Origin: Lachnospiraceae bacterium
GTDB taxonomy: Bacteria > Bacillota > Clostridia > Lachnospirales > Lachnospiraceae
DNA: 41,381 nt
Assembly (NCBI GenBank): GCA_017449745.1
Contig: JAFTFD010000221.1
Coordinates: 1 to 41,381, forward strand
Direction of reading: 5' to 3'
In this document: positions 32,387 to 40,639 of the stretch, piece by piece
How the letters are laid out: each line of letters begins with the position of its first letter
Numbering within the stretch: the first letter of the stretch is position 1
Made by a program: the position numbers and the translations under genes
The notes under the pieces: generated by a model
Databases searched by the model: none
Seen by the model: the letters and a program-made list of their open reading frames with translations, nothing else
Told to the model about the DNA's origin: nothing

Positions 32387-33832
32387 TTACTCAGCGTCGA
32401 TTCCAAGGTTGTCGCTGACAGTCTGCTTGAAATCTCTGATCGCTGCATCGCGGTCTTTCTCGCCTGCTGCGTAAGCGCGGACCTGATCTCTCCAGATCGT
32501 GTTGATGGACTCATCATACTGTGTCAGGTTCTTGCCGTTTGCATAGGAGTTTGCAGGTACGAAAACATCGAACATATTCTGGCCGCCGAGGAAATCAAGC
32601 TCGCCGTTGGAGATGCCCATGACTGTTCCGGAAGCGACGCAGTCCTTTGTTCCGCCTTCGCCGTTCAGAGTGCCGTTTGCCCACTTATACTGCAGGCCAT
32701 CCTCGCTGTAATCCAGGGTGATCCACTTGATCAGCTCGCCGACAGCTGCTGTCTTTGCGGGATCCATGTTTTTGTTAGCCAGTACCCATGTGCCGCCCCA
32801 GAAGAATCCGATCGGAGGTGCGCATACTGCCCAGTCGCCGTAAGTTCCTTCGCCGACAGCGGAGCCGCCGCAGTTAGGAGCCAGTGTATAGTTGATCAGC
32901 CATGCGGGTCCGAAGAAACCGAATACAGGCTGTGCGCCTTCACCCTTCATATCTGCGAACCATGCGTCCTGCCAGTCCTGTGTCTGGTTGGACCAGCCGT
33001 TGTCTGTCAGATCCTTGGAGATGTCAAGGAATGCTTCTCTCTTGGGATCGATATGCAGCATGCCATCCTCATTGATCCAGCCTGTGTCGGAGCTGTTCTC
33101 TACTGCGTGCCAGACATCGCCGTCGCCGGAGACGATCGCAACGCCCTTCTCTTTCAGAGTAGCAGCAGCCTCAAAGAACTTATCCCAGCTGTCGGAACCG
33201 GAGCCGATGATCTCACCGATCTTTTCCGGATCATCTGTGCCGAAAACGTCATTAGCGATGGAACGGCGATAAATGAAAGCACCGCCGGTAGCCTGATAGC
33301 CAAGTCCGTTGACCTCTCCTGCCGGATTGGTTCCGATATCAACGGAGTACTGAGCGATCGCTGCATCTGCGAGCTCTTTGTCGATATCAATGCCGAGATC
33401 CTTGTAAGGCATTGCGAAATCGCTCATGTCGCCCTGTGTATATTTCAGAACGAATGCGGACTCTGCGCAGTACATATCGGGCTGCTCTGCTCCGCCTGCC
33501 TGCAGGGCCTGGTCCAGAGCCGGCTGATAAGCGCCGTCTGTTGTCGCGATAATAGTTGCGTTCACTGTGTAGGGGAACTCAGGATGATCAGCGATGTATT
33601 TGTCGATCATTCCGGGAACTTCGTCTGTGAATGTCCACAGATTGATCACGCCGCCTTCCGCGCCTGCTGCCGCGGGAGCTGCCTCTTCAGCTGCTGCGCC
33701 CTCTTCTGCGGGAGCCGCTTCCTCAGCCGGTGCAGCTGTTGATGCCGGAGCAGAACCGGTGGATGCGCATCCTGCCAGGGCTGCTGCTGCCATCACAGCA
33801 CTCATCATGATTGCTATAACTCTTTTTTTCAT
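32387..33832 (-). CDS. Sugar ABC transporter substrate-binding lipoprotein
   Basis: 481 residues. A lipoprotein signal peptide ends in LAGC with Cys21, so the protein is anchored outside the membrane. A low-complexity Ala/Glu/Pro linker follows (residues ~22-60), then the binding fold (GGVINLWTFTDEVPGMIDKY, QPALDQALQAGG, WVLANKNMDPAKTAAVGELI). It belongs to the MalE/UgpB-like family 1 binding proteins. ATG at 33832 follows GGAGGGTAAA. It heads the operon with the MalF- and MalG-type genes. No ATPase gene is in the operon; many Clostridia use a shared MsmK-type ATPase. Ligand is inferred to be a xylo-oligosaccharide from the neighbouring GH3. Confidence 0.92.
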   Translation of the reverse strand: MKKRVIAIMMSAVMAAAALAGCASTGSAPASTAAPAEEAAPAEEGAAAEEAAPAAAGAEGGVINLWTFTDEVPGMIDKYIADHPEFPYTVNATIIATTDGAYQPALDQALQAGGAEQPDMYCAESAFVLKYTQGDMSDFAMPYKDLGIDIDKELADAAIAQYSVDIGTNPAGEVNGLGYQATGGAFIYRRSIANDVFGTDDPEKIGEIIGSGSDSWDKFFEAAATLKEKGVAIVSGDGDVWHAVENSSDTGWINEDGMLHIDPKREAFLDISKDLTDNGWSNQTQDWQDAWFADMKGEGAQPVFGFFGPAWLINYTLAPNCGGSAVGEGTYGDWAVCAPPIGFFWGGTWVLANKNMDPAKTAAVGELIKWITLDYSEDGLQYKWANGTLNGEGGTKDCVASGTVMGISNGELDFLGGQNMFDVFVPANSYANGKNLTQYDESINTIWRDQVRAYAAGEKDRDAAIRDFKQTVSDNLGIDAE

Positions 33833-33881
33833 TTTACCCTCCTGTATGATTTGTGATAAATCAATAACTTTCGGTTCTTAT

Positions 33882-33898
33882 CCACATGATATATGTGG
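33882..33898. promoter_or_regulatory. Palindrome upstream of the sugar ABC operon
   Basis: CCACAT-GATAT-ATGTGG, a 6-bp inverted repeat 50 bases ahead of the binding-protein ATG. It may be an operator; the -35 and -10 boxes are unclear here. The following stretch 33899-34030 is AT-rich and holds no gene that I can support. Confidence 0.35.
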
Positions 33899-34030
33899 AA
33901 TTTAACAATACTTAAACGATATCGTTGGCTTAAGGCGTCTCTGTTTGGGGAACTGCCTGTACTATATTTATACCATCCTTCCATATCAAATATTGTGCAG
34001 AAATTGCTCTCCTCTTATCATTTTTTGCCA

Positions 34031-34067
34031 AAAAAGACGGAGAACGCTATCTATTCTCCGTCTTTTT
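34031..34067. terminator. Bidirectional Rho-independent terminator
   Basis: Perfect 14-bp stem AAAAAGACGGAGAA / TTCTCCGTCTTTTT around a 9-base loop. Both strands end in T5. No gene ends immediately beside it; on the minus strand it lies beyond the small gene at 34329. The stretch 34068-34278 is AT-rich without a supported gene. Confidence 0.85.
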
Positions 34068-34278
34068 GTTGCATATTTTATTAAGGAAAAGAATCCTGAT
34101 AATTTTCGGGGTTTACGCTTTTTGCTCTTGTGACTCAATACCGCAAAAATTGCTTAAACGTTTATATTCAGAACATTTATGTTATTCAGGCGCAATTTAT
34201 GTTAATTGAGCATGGTCCTAATTAAGTATGAAACTAATTAAGCATACTCCAAGGTTGATTAAATGCAATATCAGGCAC

Positions 34279-34318
34279 AAAAAAAAGATCTGCCACACAA
34301 GAGTTTATGTGACAGATC
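34279..34318 (-). terminator. Rho-independent terminator of the small gene at 34329
   Basis: On the minus strand GATCTGTCACA pairs with TGTGGCAGATC (11 bp, one G-U) and eight T follow. It begins 10 bases after the small gene's stop. Confidence 0.88.
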
Positions 34319-34328
34319 CTCATAGAAT

Positions 34329-34478
34329 TCAGGCGCTGATTCCCGTCGTCTGGCTCACAGAGACATTCTCAGTGATCCTCATCTCATATAGCAAAAACGC
34401 CATCTCCTCATCCGGCTCGGGCTCTGCATTGTCATCAAAGCGCTCAAGCCACCGCATCGCTGATTCTGTAGTCTCCAT
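34329..34478 (-). CDS. Small acidic protein of 49 residues, function unknown
   Basis: A complete small gene: promoter at 34525-34552, GGGGAGG ribosome site 6 bases ahead of ATG 34478, and a strong terminator directly after the stop. The peptide is acidic in the middle (LERFDDNAEPEPDEEMAFLL) and continues YEMRITENVSVSQTTG. I recognise no domain; it has no membrane segment, cysteine or signal. A 14-bp palindrome lies between its -35 and -10, so it is tightly regulated. It stands alone between the sugar ABC operon and the Fbp-like operon. Confidence 0.72.
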   Translation of the reverse strand: METTESAMRWLERFDDNAEPEPDEEMAFLLYEMRITENVSVSQTTGISA

Positions 34479-34492
34479 AATGTCCTCCCCTC

Positions 34493-34552
34493 ACACAACT
34501 GTATCATTTGTGTTCCAAGGACAAATCTTACCACAATATATTGTGAAAACAA
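34493..34552 (-). promoter_or_regulatory. Promoter with two palindromes for the small gene
   Basis: TTGTTT and TAAGAT are 16 bases apart (34552-34547, 34530-34525). The spacer is filled by the perfect palindrome CACAATATATTGTG (34532-34545), which resembles the NrdR box remembered as ACACwATATATwGTGT, deviating only at outer positions. A second inverted repeat ACACAA-9-TTGTGT (34493-34513) lies at the transcript start, its centre about 35 bases away. Together they look like a pair of operators. The identity of the regulator is an inference. Confidence 0.6.
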
Positions 34553-34680
34553 GTCTTGAATTTTCCCGATTGATCTATCCAGTCATCTTTTTCAAAATAT
34601 TGAATTATCCGGTCAAAATCAAATGAATGCGGTGCTCCCGTCCAGGTATTTCCAGCGAAGCTCTTTTATATCTCATAGGG

Positions 34681-35754
34681 TCATGTGCGGATCCGCAGCA
34701 TTTCCTCCAGCATGCCGTTATCCTCAAAGACCATCAGGTCGCGAACACCAAGGCGTACCTCCTGTCCTTCCTTCAGGCTTCTGTAGGCGAATCCCTCGGC
34801 AATCACCCGCACCAGTGTATCTCCCACTCTCACCCTACAGTCATCCACATCTCCCATATAGAACTGAGTCTCCAGCACGCCGCTAAGTGGTCCGTCCTGT
34901 GAGAAAAACAGATTTTCCGGCCTGATGGCAACATCGACTTTGCCGCGTCTCTCCCCCTGATAAGGAAGACTCTGTCCTCCCATCCCAGGGAATGTGATCC
35001 GGTCGTCCTGCGCTTCTCCCTTAAAGAAATCCACCTTTCCGAGGAAATCGGCGACAAACTGATTGACCGGTTCATTGTAGATTTCTTCCGGTGTTCCCGC
35101 CTGCTGGATCACGCCGCGGTTGATCACAAAGATCCTGTCGCTCATGGCCATGGCCTCCGCCTGATCATGTGTGACATAGACGACCGTGATCCCCATTTCC
35201 TTCTGGATCCTTTTGATCTCAAAGCGCATGGACTCCCTGAGCTTGGCATCAAGGTTGGAGAGGGGTTCGTCGAGCAGCAGAAGGCCTGGTGCCGCAACAA
35301 GAGCCCTGGCGAGCGCGACACGCTGCTGCTGCCCTCCGGACAGCCTTGCCGGCAGGTGATCCCTGTGGCCGGATAGGTGAACCAGCTCCAGGGCTTTTTC
35401 CACGCGTTCGCGGATCTCTTCCTTTGGTGTTTTCCGAAGAGTCAACGGATAAGCGACATTTTCAAACACCGTCATATGCGGCCACACGGCATAATTCTGG
35501 AAAACCATGCCGATGCCCCTCTTTTCCGGCGGAACAAAGGTCTTTTTCCCGGATACCAGCTGCCCGTCAATATAGACCTCGCCGTCTGTCTGTTTTTCAA
35601 ATCCCGCTATGATCCTGAGCATAGTAGTCTTGCCGCATCCGGAAGGTCCGAGGAAGGTTATGAATTCACCGTCCTGGATCTCCTCGTTAAAGTTCCTGAT
35701 CACTACACTCTCGCCGAATGCTTTCGTCACATTCCTGATCGATACCGAAGCCAT
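34681..35754 (-). CDS. ABC transporter ATP-binding protein, FbpC/PotA type
   Basis: 357 residues. Walker A GPSGCGKTT (36-44), Q-loop Gln86, signature LSGGQ (138-142), Walker B LLLLDEP (158-164) and switch His196 are all present, so it should be active. The C-terminal ~110 residues are a TOBE-type regulatory domain. It powers the importer formed by the next two upstream genes on the same strand. ATG at 35754 follows AAGGATC. A 191-base AT-rich gap (35755-35945) separates it from the permease; I see no clear promoter or gene there, so it is probably in the same transcript. Ferric iron, putrescine and aminoethylphosphonate systems share this type; the ligand is not resolved. Confidence 0.92.
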   Translation of the reverse strand: MASVSIRNVTKAFGESVVIRNFNEEIQDGEFITFLGPSGCGKTTMLRIIAGFEKQTDGEVYIDGQLVSGKKTFVPPEKRGIGMVFQNYAVWPHMTVFENVAYPLTLRKTPKEEIRERVEKALELVHLSGHRDHLPARLSGGQQQRVALARALVAAPGLLLLDEPLSNLDAKLRESMRFEIKRIQKEMGITVVYVTHDQAEAMAMSDRIFVINRGVIQQAGTPEEIYNEPVNQFVADFLGKVDFFKGEAQDDRITFPGMGGQSLPYQGERRGKVDVAIRPENLFFSQDGPLSGVLETQFYMGDVDDCRVRVGDTLVRVIAEGFAYRSLKEGQEVRLGVRDLMVFEDNGMLEEMLRIRT

Positions 35755-35945
35755 TGCTGATCCTTTCTGTTACTCTATTTTCTCTCTTATGTCTCTCATT
35801 TGTTTCTGTTACAGTCACTGCTACTTTCATTATTTCTGTTGTAGCAACCGTTTCGCATATACTGAATTTTTAGTTAGAATTCATATCGATTATTAAAAGA
35901 CATGACATATGCGCTCTTGAAGCACATCTGTCTTTATCCTGTTCA

Positions 35946-38603
35946 TCAGATTGAAAATTTTCCGCCTGTCAGTTTTGCCAGCAGGAAGTTCAGGAACGTG
36001 ACTGCCAGTAGGATCCCGAACGCCATCGCACAGCTCATCGGCTGGCTGGTAAATGTCCAGTACTCATACAGTTCGAAGCCGATCGTCTTGGTCGTGCTCG
36101 AATACAGAAGGGTCGTCATGGACAGCTCATAGAAGCAGGGGATGAAGATCAGGAACCATCCCGCTGCGATCGAAGGCGAGATCAGCGGCCAGGTGATCCT
36201 TCTCATCGTATACAGCCAGCCTGCCCCCGAGATCTGCGAGCATTCCTCGAGGGACACATGGATCTGGCTCATCGCGGAGGCCACCGTGCGCATCCCCATC
36301 ATCAGGTACTTGATCATATAAGCAACGATCATGATATAGGCTGTGCCGTAAATATTGATTCCAAAGCTCCCGCGCATCGTCATGATCAGCCCCAGCGCAA
36401 TGACGACAGAAGGTGTCCCCGATCCCAGCGTGATCAGGAAATTCGGTATGCTCCTGCCGCGGATCCTTGTCCGCTGCATCAGATAATTCATTACACAGGA
36501 AATGAGGATACCCGCCGTGGCCGCCGCTGCGGAAAACAGAAGCGAATTCTTAAGGCAGCTTAACGTCTCCGTCCTCGAAAAGACGATCTTCCAGTTCTGT
36601 GTCGTGAAATTATGTGCCGCAAGCACACTCTTTCCGACATCCACCTTGAAGGACGTCGTGAGGATCGTCGCAAAAGGCAGGACGATCATGATCACAGCAA
36701 ACAGCGAGACCGCGACCGTCAGAGGGATGCGGAAGCTGCGCAGATGAACGATGGACGGGCTCACGGATTTTCCGGAAACGGTGATATACTGCCGCCTCGC
36801 CAGAACGACATCCGAGATAAACAGGATCAGCAGGGAAATCGCCATCAGGAAGACGGACAAAGAGATCGCGTCATTGACCCCCTGCTGCCCCAGCGCCGTA
36901 TACTCGACGATGCGGGTCGTCACCGTGCTGACATTGCCTGGCTTTCCTATGATCGACGGAATGCCGTAGCAGCTGGCCGCCGCGACGAATACCAGCAGTG
37001 CTCCTGCCAGGAGCGACGGCATCATCAGCGGAAGGGTTATTTTGAAAATAGTCTTAACGGGCGAAGCGCCGGAAATACGGCTTGCATCCTCCAGCGAGGG
37101 ATCCATTTTTTCCATCGCCCTGCTGATCGTGATAAACGCATATGGGTAATAAAAACTGGTCAGGACCCAGATCATTCCAGGGACGCTGTAAACATTGAGC
37201 GGCCCCGGCCCGTTTCCGATCGGAAGGATCCTGCGAAGCCACAGGTTGATCACGCCGACATTCGGGTTCATCAGCCTCAGCCAGGCCATTGCGCCGACAT
37301 AGGGCGGGACCATATAAGTCAGAACGAACAGCGCGCGGAAGAATTTTCTGCCGTAAAGGTTCGTTCGTCCCACAAGAAAGGCCAGCGGAAAAGCGATCAG
37401 CGTTCCCAGGACCATCGTCGAAAAAGCAGTGATCAGGGTGTTCCTGACGGCTTCTCTGTTAAGGGAATAGGAAAACAGGCGCTGCAAAATACGGAACGTC
37501 AGCCTGCCTTCCGGAAACAGCGTTCTCGCGGAAATATAGACCAGCGGGAGCAGCTGGAAGACCAGCAGGAAATCAATGATCAGAAGCACAAGCAGCCACT
37601 TGGCGTCGAACCTCCATCTTCTGTCCGAGGCCATAAACATGGTCAGGAGCGCCATATCCAGCATCAGCAGCACGCCCAGCAGAATGATCGTGCGGCTGCG
37701 GCTGATGACAAGCTGCCATCCCCAGGACATTTTGCCGCCGGCGATCATCTGAAACGCTTCCAGCTGCTCTTCTTTGCCGCGCACGCCCTTTTTGAACGCA
37801 TTTACCTGCTCCGTCAGTTTCTCCTGCGAATCCGTATTGCAGCTGGTGAAAAACGCCTGCATCAGCATTGCCGTCCGTTCTGTACCTTCCAGTTTGCTGA
37901 CAGCCTTTTTGACCGTGGACGGGGTACTCCTGGTATCATCCAGAGCGCAGGCAAGCAGTTCCTGCCTCAGCAGGGCGGCTTCCTCCGGATCTGCCTGCTG
38001 TATTTTTTTCCGGTTCGAGGTACTGACTTTGGGACCTTTGACCAGATAGGCCGTGTACAGGAGCTTCATGCTGAGATCCCTGTCTTTAAGAAGCTCGGGC
38101 TGTAAAGACGATGCCGCCGGCGCATTCTCAGAAGATGTCCCTTCTCCGGAAGCATTCTCTGCAGAGAGCCCTTCTCCGGAAACATTCTCTGCAGAGAGCC
38201 CTTCTTCGGAAACATTCTCTGCAGAGAGCCCTTCTTCGGAAACATTCTCTGCAGAGGCGCCCGCCGAAGAATTCAAAGAATTCTCTTCCCACAGCTCATT
38301 CAGCAGCAATACTGCTGTCTCGTGCAGTTTCTCCTGCTCCTCCGCAGTCTGTTTGCCAATTTCCTTCCGGACCTGTCCCTCCCAGATCTCCGAAACAGAA
38401 GCCGAGAGCTGGTAGATCGTCTGAAACCCTTCTCCACCCGCAAAACCGTAGGATTCATAGAGCTTCCTGCCTCTGTATCCCATAAAGACCAGGGCTGCAC
38501 CCAATAGAAAAATAGCAGCAAGCCCGGCCCTCACAAGGAGGACCTTCGGGTCTCGCTGCTCATGCTGTCCAACCGGTTTCTGCATAGCTTTTGTGTTTTT
38601 CAT
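35946..38603 (-). CDS. Two-domain ABC permease, FbpB type, with a long N-terminal extracytoplasmic extension
   Basis: 885 residues; ordinary FbpB-type permeases have about 550. The last ~550 form two fused permease halves, each with an EAA-like loop: SLEDASRISGASPVKTIFKI, then SLEECSQISGAGWLYTMRRI. The first ~300 are extra: a membrane helix near residues 25-47, then about 250 residues outside the membrane (helix-rich, SVSEIWEGQVRKEIGKQTAE) and a return helix near 305-328. The extension holds a low-complexity Ser/Glu/Gly segment built of four 10-residue repeats (core GLSAENVSEE). It lies between its binding protein and ATPase. The extension may sense a ligand or bind the lipoprotein, which is inference. 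Confidence 0.88.
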   Translation of the reverse strand: MKNTKAMQKPVGQHEQRDPKVLLVRAGLAAIFLLGAALVFMGYRGRKLYESYGFAGGEGFQTIYQLSASVSEIWEGQVRKEIGKQTAEEQEKLHETAVLLLNELWEENSLNSSAGASAENVSEEGLSAENVSEEGLSAENVSGEGLSAENASGEGTSSENAPAASSLQPELLKDRDLSMKLLYTAYLVKGPKVSTSNRKKIQQADPEEAALLRQELLACALDDTRSTPSTVKKAVSKLEGTERTAMLMQAFFTSCNTDSQEKLTEQVNAFKKGVRGKEEQLEAFQMIAGGKMSWGWQLVISRSRTIILLGVLLMLDMALLTMFMASDRRWRFDAKWLLVLLIIDFLLVFQLLPLVYISARTLFPEGRLTFRILQRLFSYSLNREAVRNTLITAFSTMVLGTLIAFPLAFLVGRTNLYGRKFFRALFVLTYMVPPYVGAMAWLRLMNPNVGVINLWLRRILPIGNGPGPLNVYSVPGMIWVLTSFYYPYAFITISRAMEKMDPSLEDASRISGASPVKTIFKITLPLMMPSLLAGALLVFVAAASCYGIPSIIGKPGNVSTVTTRIVEYTALGQQGVNDAISLSVFLMAISLLILFISDVVLARRQYITVSGKSVSPSIVHLRSFRIPLTVAVSLFAVIMIVLPFATILTTSFKVDVGKSVLAAHNFTTQNWKIVFSRTETLSCLKNSLLFSAAAATAGILISCVMNYLMQRTRIRGRSIPNFLITLGSGTPSVVIALGLIMTMRGSFGINIYGTAYIMIVAYMIKYLMMGMRTVASAMSQIHVSLEECSQISGAGWLYTMRRITWPLISPSIAAGWFLIFIPCFYELSMTTLLYSSTTKTIGFELYEYWTFTSQPMSCAMAFGILLAVTFLNFLLAKLTGGKFSI
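38141..38260. repeat. Four tandem 30-base repeats inside the permease gene
   Basis: Units start at 38141, 38171, 38201 and 38231 and are nearly identical (each contains GGAAACATTCTCTGCAGAG or a one-base variant). They keep the reading frame and encode ten residues each, so copy number can change without breaking the gene. Confidence 0.92.
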
Positions 38604-38777
38604 TCACTATACCTTGAGCTTCAACTGCCGCTGTCTATCTCTGCATATGCTTCTGCTGCTTTTCCTGCTGCTTTTCCTGCCGCTGACTATGCTGTTGCTG
38701 CCTTTTTACCGCTGACTATGCTGCACTCATCCAGTCTTTGACGGAATTTATCAGAAACATACGGTGCCTTGCAGTTG
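38604..38777. other. Spacer between permease and binding-protein genes
   Basis: 174 bases, rich in short CTGCTG/TTTCCTGC repeats; GCTGACTATGCTG occurs twice and CTGCTTTTCCTGC is repeated in tandem. No gene or terminator is recognised. It probably lies within the operon transcript. Confidence 0.5.
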
Positions 38778-40112
38778 TTACTGTGTTACCTTCTCCGTCC
38801 ACAGGTTGTTGATCTTCTCACGCTCTTTGTATGCTTTGTTCCAGTCTACGCCCATATCCATCTCGATCAGCTTGTTCGTATCGATGGAGTGCTTGGGGAA
38901 ATTGGTTTCGGAAGCCAGAACGGAATGCATATAGGCCTGCATGATGATCTCCTGCGCTTCTTCTGTCAGCATCCAGTTTGCGACAGCCTCAGCAGCCTCA
39001 GTATTAACGTTCTTGGAATACTCTTCCGCAACGATCATAACCGTCGAAGGGATCAGGATCACGCCGTCCTCAGGGTAGATCACCTGCAGGTTGGTGACAT
39101 CGTTTCCTTTTTCCTCTTCGTCATTGATGTATTTGAGAATGGACTCTTCCAGGATCATGATCGCTGCGCACTCGCCGCTCTGGAGCTTGGCGATCGCTGT
39201 GGAGCCGGATTCTCTCATGACCTTATTTTCGTTTAATTTGTCCAGGTACTCTTCTCCATAAGTGTCGATCAGGGAGACGACCGAAGCATAAGCAGATCCG
39301 CTCGTCATCGGATCACTCATGGAAATGTAACCCTTCAGGGAAGGATCATAAGCGAAATCCTTGAAGGACTTGGGGATATTAACACCCTTAGCTGCCCATT
39401 CATCTTCCATTTCAGGATTATAGGCAAGGCACATGTTCAGCACACGGATCGGATACCAGTAGCCTTCTTCGTCGTAATCAAAGCGGAGGAGTTCATCCGC
39501 ATTCTCTACCTCAAACGGATACAGATAGCCGTAGTCCTTGAGCTCCAGAGAGAAAGCCGGCTCCGCCACCATGAACATATCGCAGTCCAGAGGCTGATCC
39601 TTGTTATCGCCCATCTCTCCATAGATCTTGGTGATCAGTGCGCTCGTTCCGGAATAGAAGAAAAAGCTTCCGTCATTTCCGGGTGTCAGATTAGGGAATT
39701 CCTTTTTCAGGGCTTCATCCATCATATCGATGGCGAAAGGATACATGGATGTATAGATGACCAGTTCACCCTCGAGGTCCTCATTAGGGTTTCCTTCTGT
39801 CTCTTCTTCCTCTGCTGCCTCAGCTGCCTCTGCAGTACTGGCTTCCTCGCTCTCCGCACTCTCCGCAGCACCGGTATCCGCAGCCTCCGCAGCTGCCTCT
39901 GTACCTTCGGTCTTTTCAGCCTCTTCGCTGCCTTCGGTTTCTTCTGCCGCGGCCTCAGCCTCAGTTTCCTGCGCGGTTGTCTCCTGTGCTGTCGCCTCCT
40001 GCTGCGCCTCAGCTGCCTGTGAACCCGAGCCGTTACCGGCGTTTGAGCTGCTGCCGCAGCTGCTTGCCAGGATCATGCTCATTGCCAGCAGAATCATCAA
40101 TCTTTTTTTCAT
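38778..40112 (-). CDS. Substrate-binding lipoprotein of the Fbp-like ABC importer
   Basis: 444 residues. A lipoprotein signal peptide ends LASSC with Cys19. Residues about 20-110 are a striking linker made almost only of Glu, Ala, Thr, Ser and Gly, with no structure expected. The binding domain then begins at GELVIYTSMYPFAIDMMDEA and carries GSFFFYSGTSALITKIYGE, typical of family 1 binding proteins for iron(III), polyamine-like or phosphonate ligands. ATG at 40112 follows GGAGG. It heads the operon with the permease and ATPase. The Tyr pair that would prove iron binding cannot be assigned by eye. Confidence 0.88.
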   Translation of the reverse strand: MKKRLMILLAMSMILASSCGSSSNAGNGSGSQAAEAQQEATAQETTAQETEAEAAAEETEGSEEAEKTEGTEAAAEAADTGAAESAESEEASTAEAAEAAEEEETEGNPNEDLEGELVIYTSMYPFAIDMMDEALKKEFPNLTPGNDGSFFFYSGTSALITKIYGEMGDNKDQPLDCDMFMVAEPAFSLELKDYGYLYPFEVENADELLRFDYDEEGYWYPIRVLNMCLAYNPEMEDEWAAKGVNIPKSFKDFAYDPSLKGYISMSDPMTSGSAYASVVSLIDTYGEEYLDKLNENKVMRESGSTAIAKLQSGECAAIMILEESILKYINDEEEKGNDVTNLQVIYPEDGVILIPSTVMIVAEEYSKNVNTEAAEAVANWMLTEEAQEIIMQAYMHSVLASETNFPKHSIDTNKLIEMDMGVDWNKAYKEREKINNLWTEKVTQ

Positions 40113-40245
40113 TTTTGTCCTCCGCTACTCCACTTATTTCTGATTCCGGTCTCGTCTCACTAAATTAAATTGCAGGGAGCTTCGCAGTCCCCGGTAATTC
40201 CTTTTGCGATGACATCGTCAGAATATTGTAAATTCGATTGAGAAA

Positions 40246-40275
40246 ATTATATCAGATATCAGTCACATCGAACAA
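40246..40275 (-). promoter_or_regulatory. Promoter of the Fbp-like operon
   Basis: On the minus strand TTGTTC and TATAAT are 18 bases apart, with TG ahead of the -10 (TGATATAAT). The leader before the ATG at 40112 is about 130 bases; no riboswitch is recognised in it. Confidence 0.6.
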
Positions 40276-40280
40276 TGGAA

Positions 40281-40332
40281 TACCCTGACTGTGTCAGCCG
40301 GTGTTGTACCCTGACTGTGTCGGCCAGCGTTA
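40281..40332. repeat. Two tandem 26-base repeats
   Basis: TACCCTGACTGTGTC followed by a near-identical GGCC-rich end occurs at 40281-40306 and 40307-40332, differing at a few positions. Confidence 0.85.
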
Positions 40333-40344
40333 TTTGTCCTTGTG

Positions 40345-40501
40345 CTTTGTGATTTCGTATGGGCTCGATTTCGAGCTTTGTGATTTATCGTGAGGCTCGA
40401 TTTCGGCCTTCGCGATTCATTGTGGGTTTGATTTCGAGCTTTGTGATTCATTGTGGGTTTGATTTCGAGCTTTGTGATTTGATATGGAACTCGATTCAAA
40501 G
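40345..40501. repeat. Five imperfect tandem repeats of 31-32 bases
   Basis: Units start at 40345, 40376, 40408, 40439 and 40470, each opening CTTTGTGATT or a variant and ending TCGATTTCGAG or a variant. Units 3 and 4 are almost identical. Variation is spread along the whole unit, unlike a CRISPR. No coding function is supported. Confidence 0.82.
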
Positions 40502-40600
40502 CTTTGCGCAACACAAACTTCATGACTTGGACAGCGTTGTTGTGCGGAAATTTCTCGTTTTTTGATCTGTACCACAGATTATGATGAATATGCTCTTCCC

Positions 40601-40639
40601 TGTTGCGCGGTTTTCCTCCTCTTTTTCAGCCGCGCAACA
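40601..40639. repeat. 10-bp inverted repeat in a GCGCAACA-rich stretch
   Basis: TGTTGCGCGG and CCGCGCAACA are perfect complements around 19 bases. The motif CGCAACA recurs near 40506, 40692 and 40752. The stretch 40640-41193 holds no gene that I can support; it ends with TATGAAT-7-ATTCATA (41159-41179), perhaps close to the end of the IS3 element. Confidence 0.7.

Noticed and set aside
33893..34133. Short plus-strand frames in the AT-rich gap
   Set aside because: No ribosome site and AT-driven composition.
36612..38105. Plus-strand open frame of 497 codons over the permease
   Set aside because: Antisense shadow, very rich in Arg, Gln, Asp; the permease on the other strand has two EAA loops.
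40230..40275. Fur box in the promoter of the Fbp-like operon
   Set aside because: GATATCTGATATAATTTTC only loosely resembles the GATAATGATAATCATTATC consensus; too weak to call.
40345..40501. CRISPR array
   Set aside because: Units of 31-32 bases follow each other without unique spacers, and variation is spread over the whole unit.
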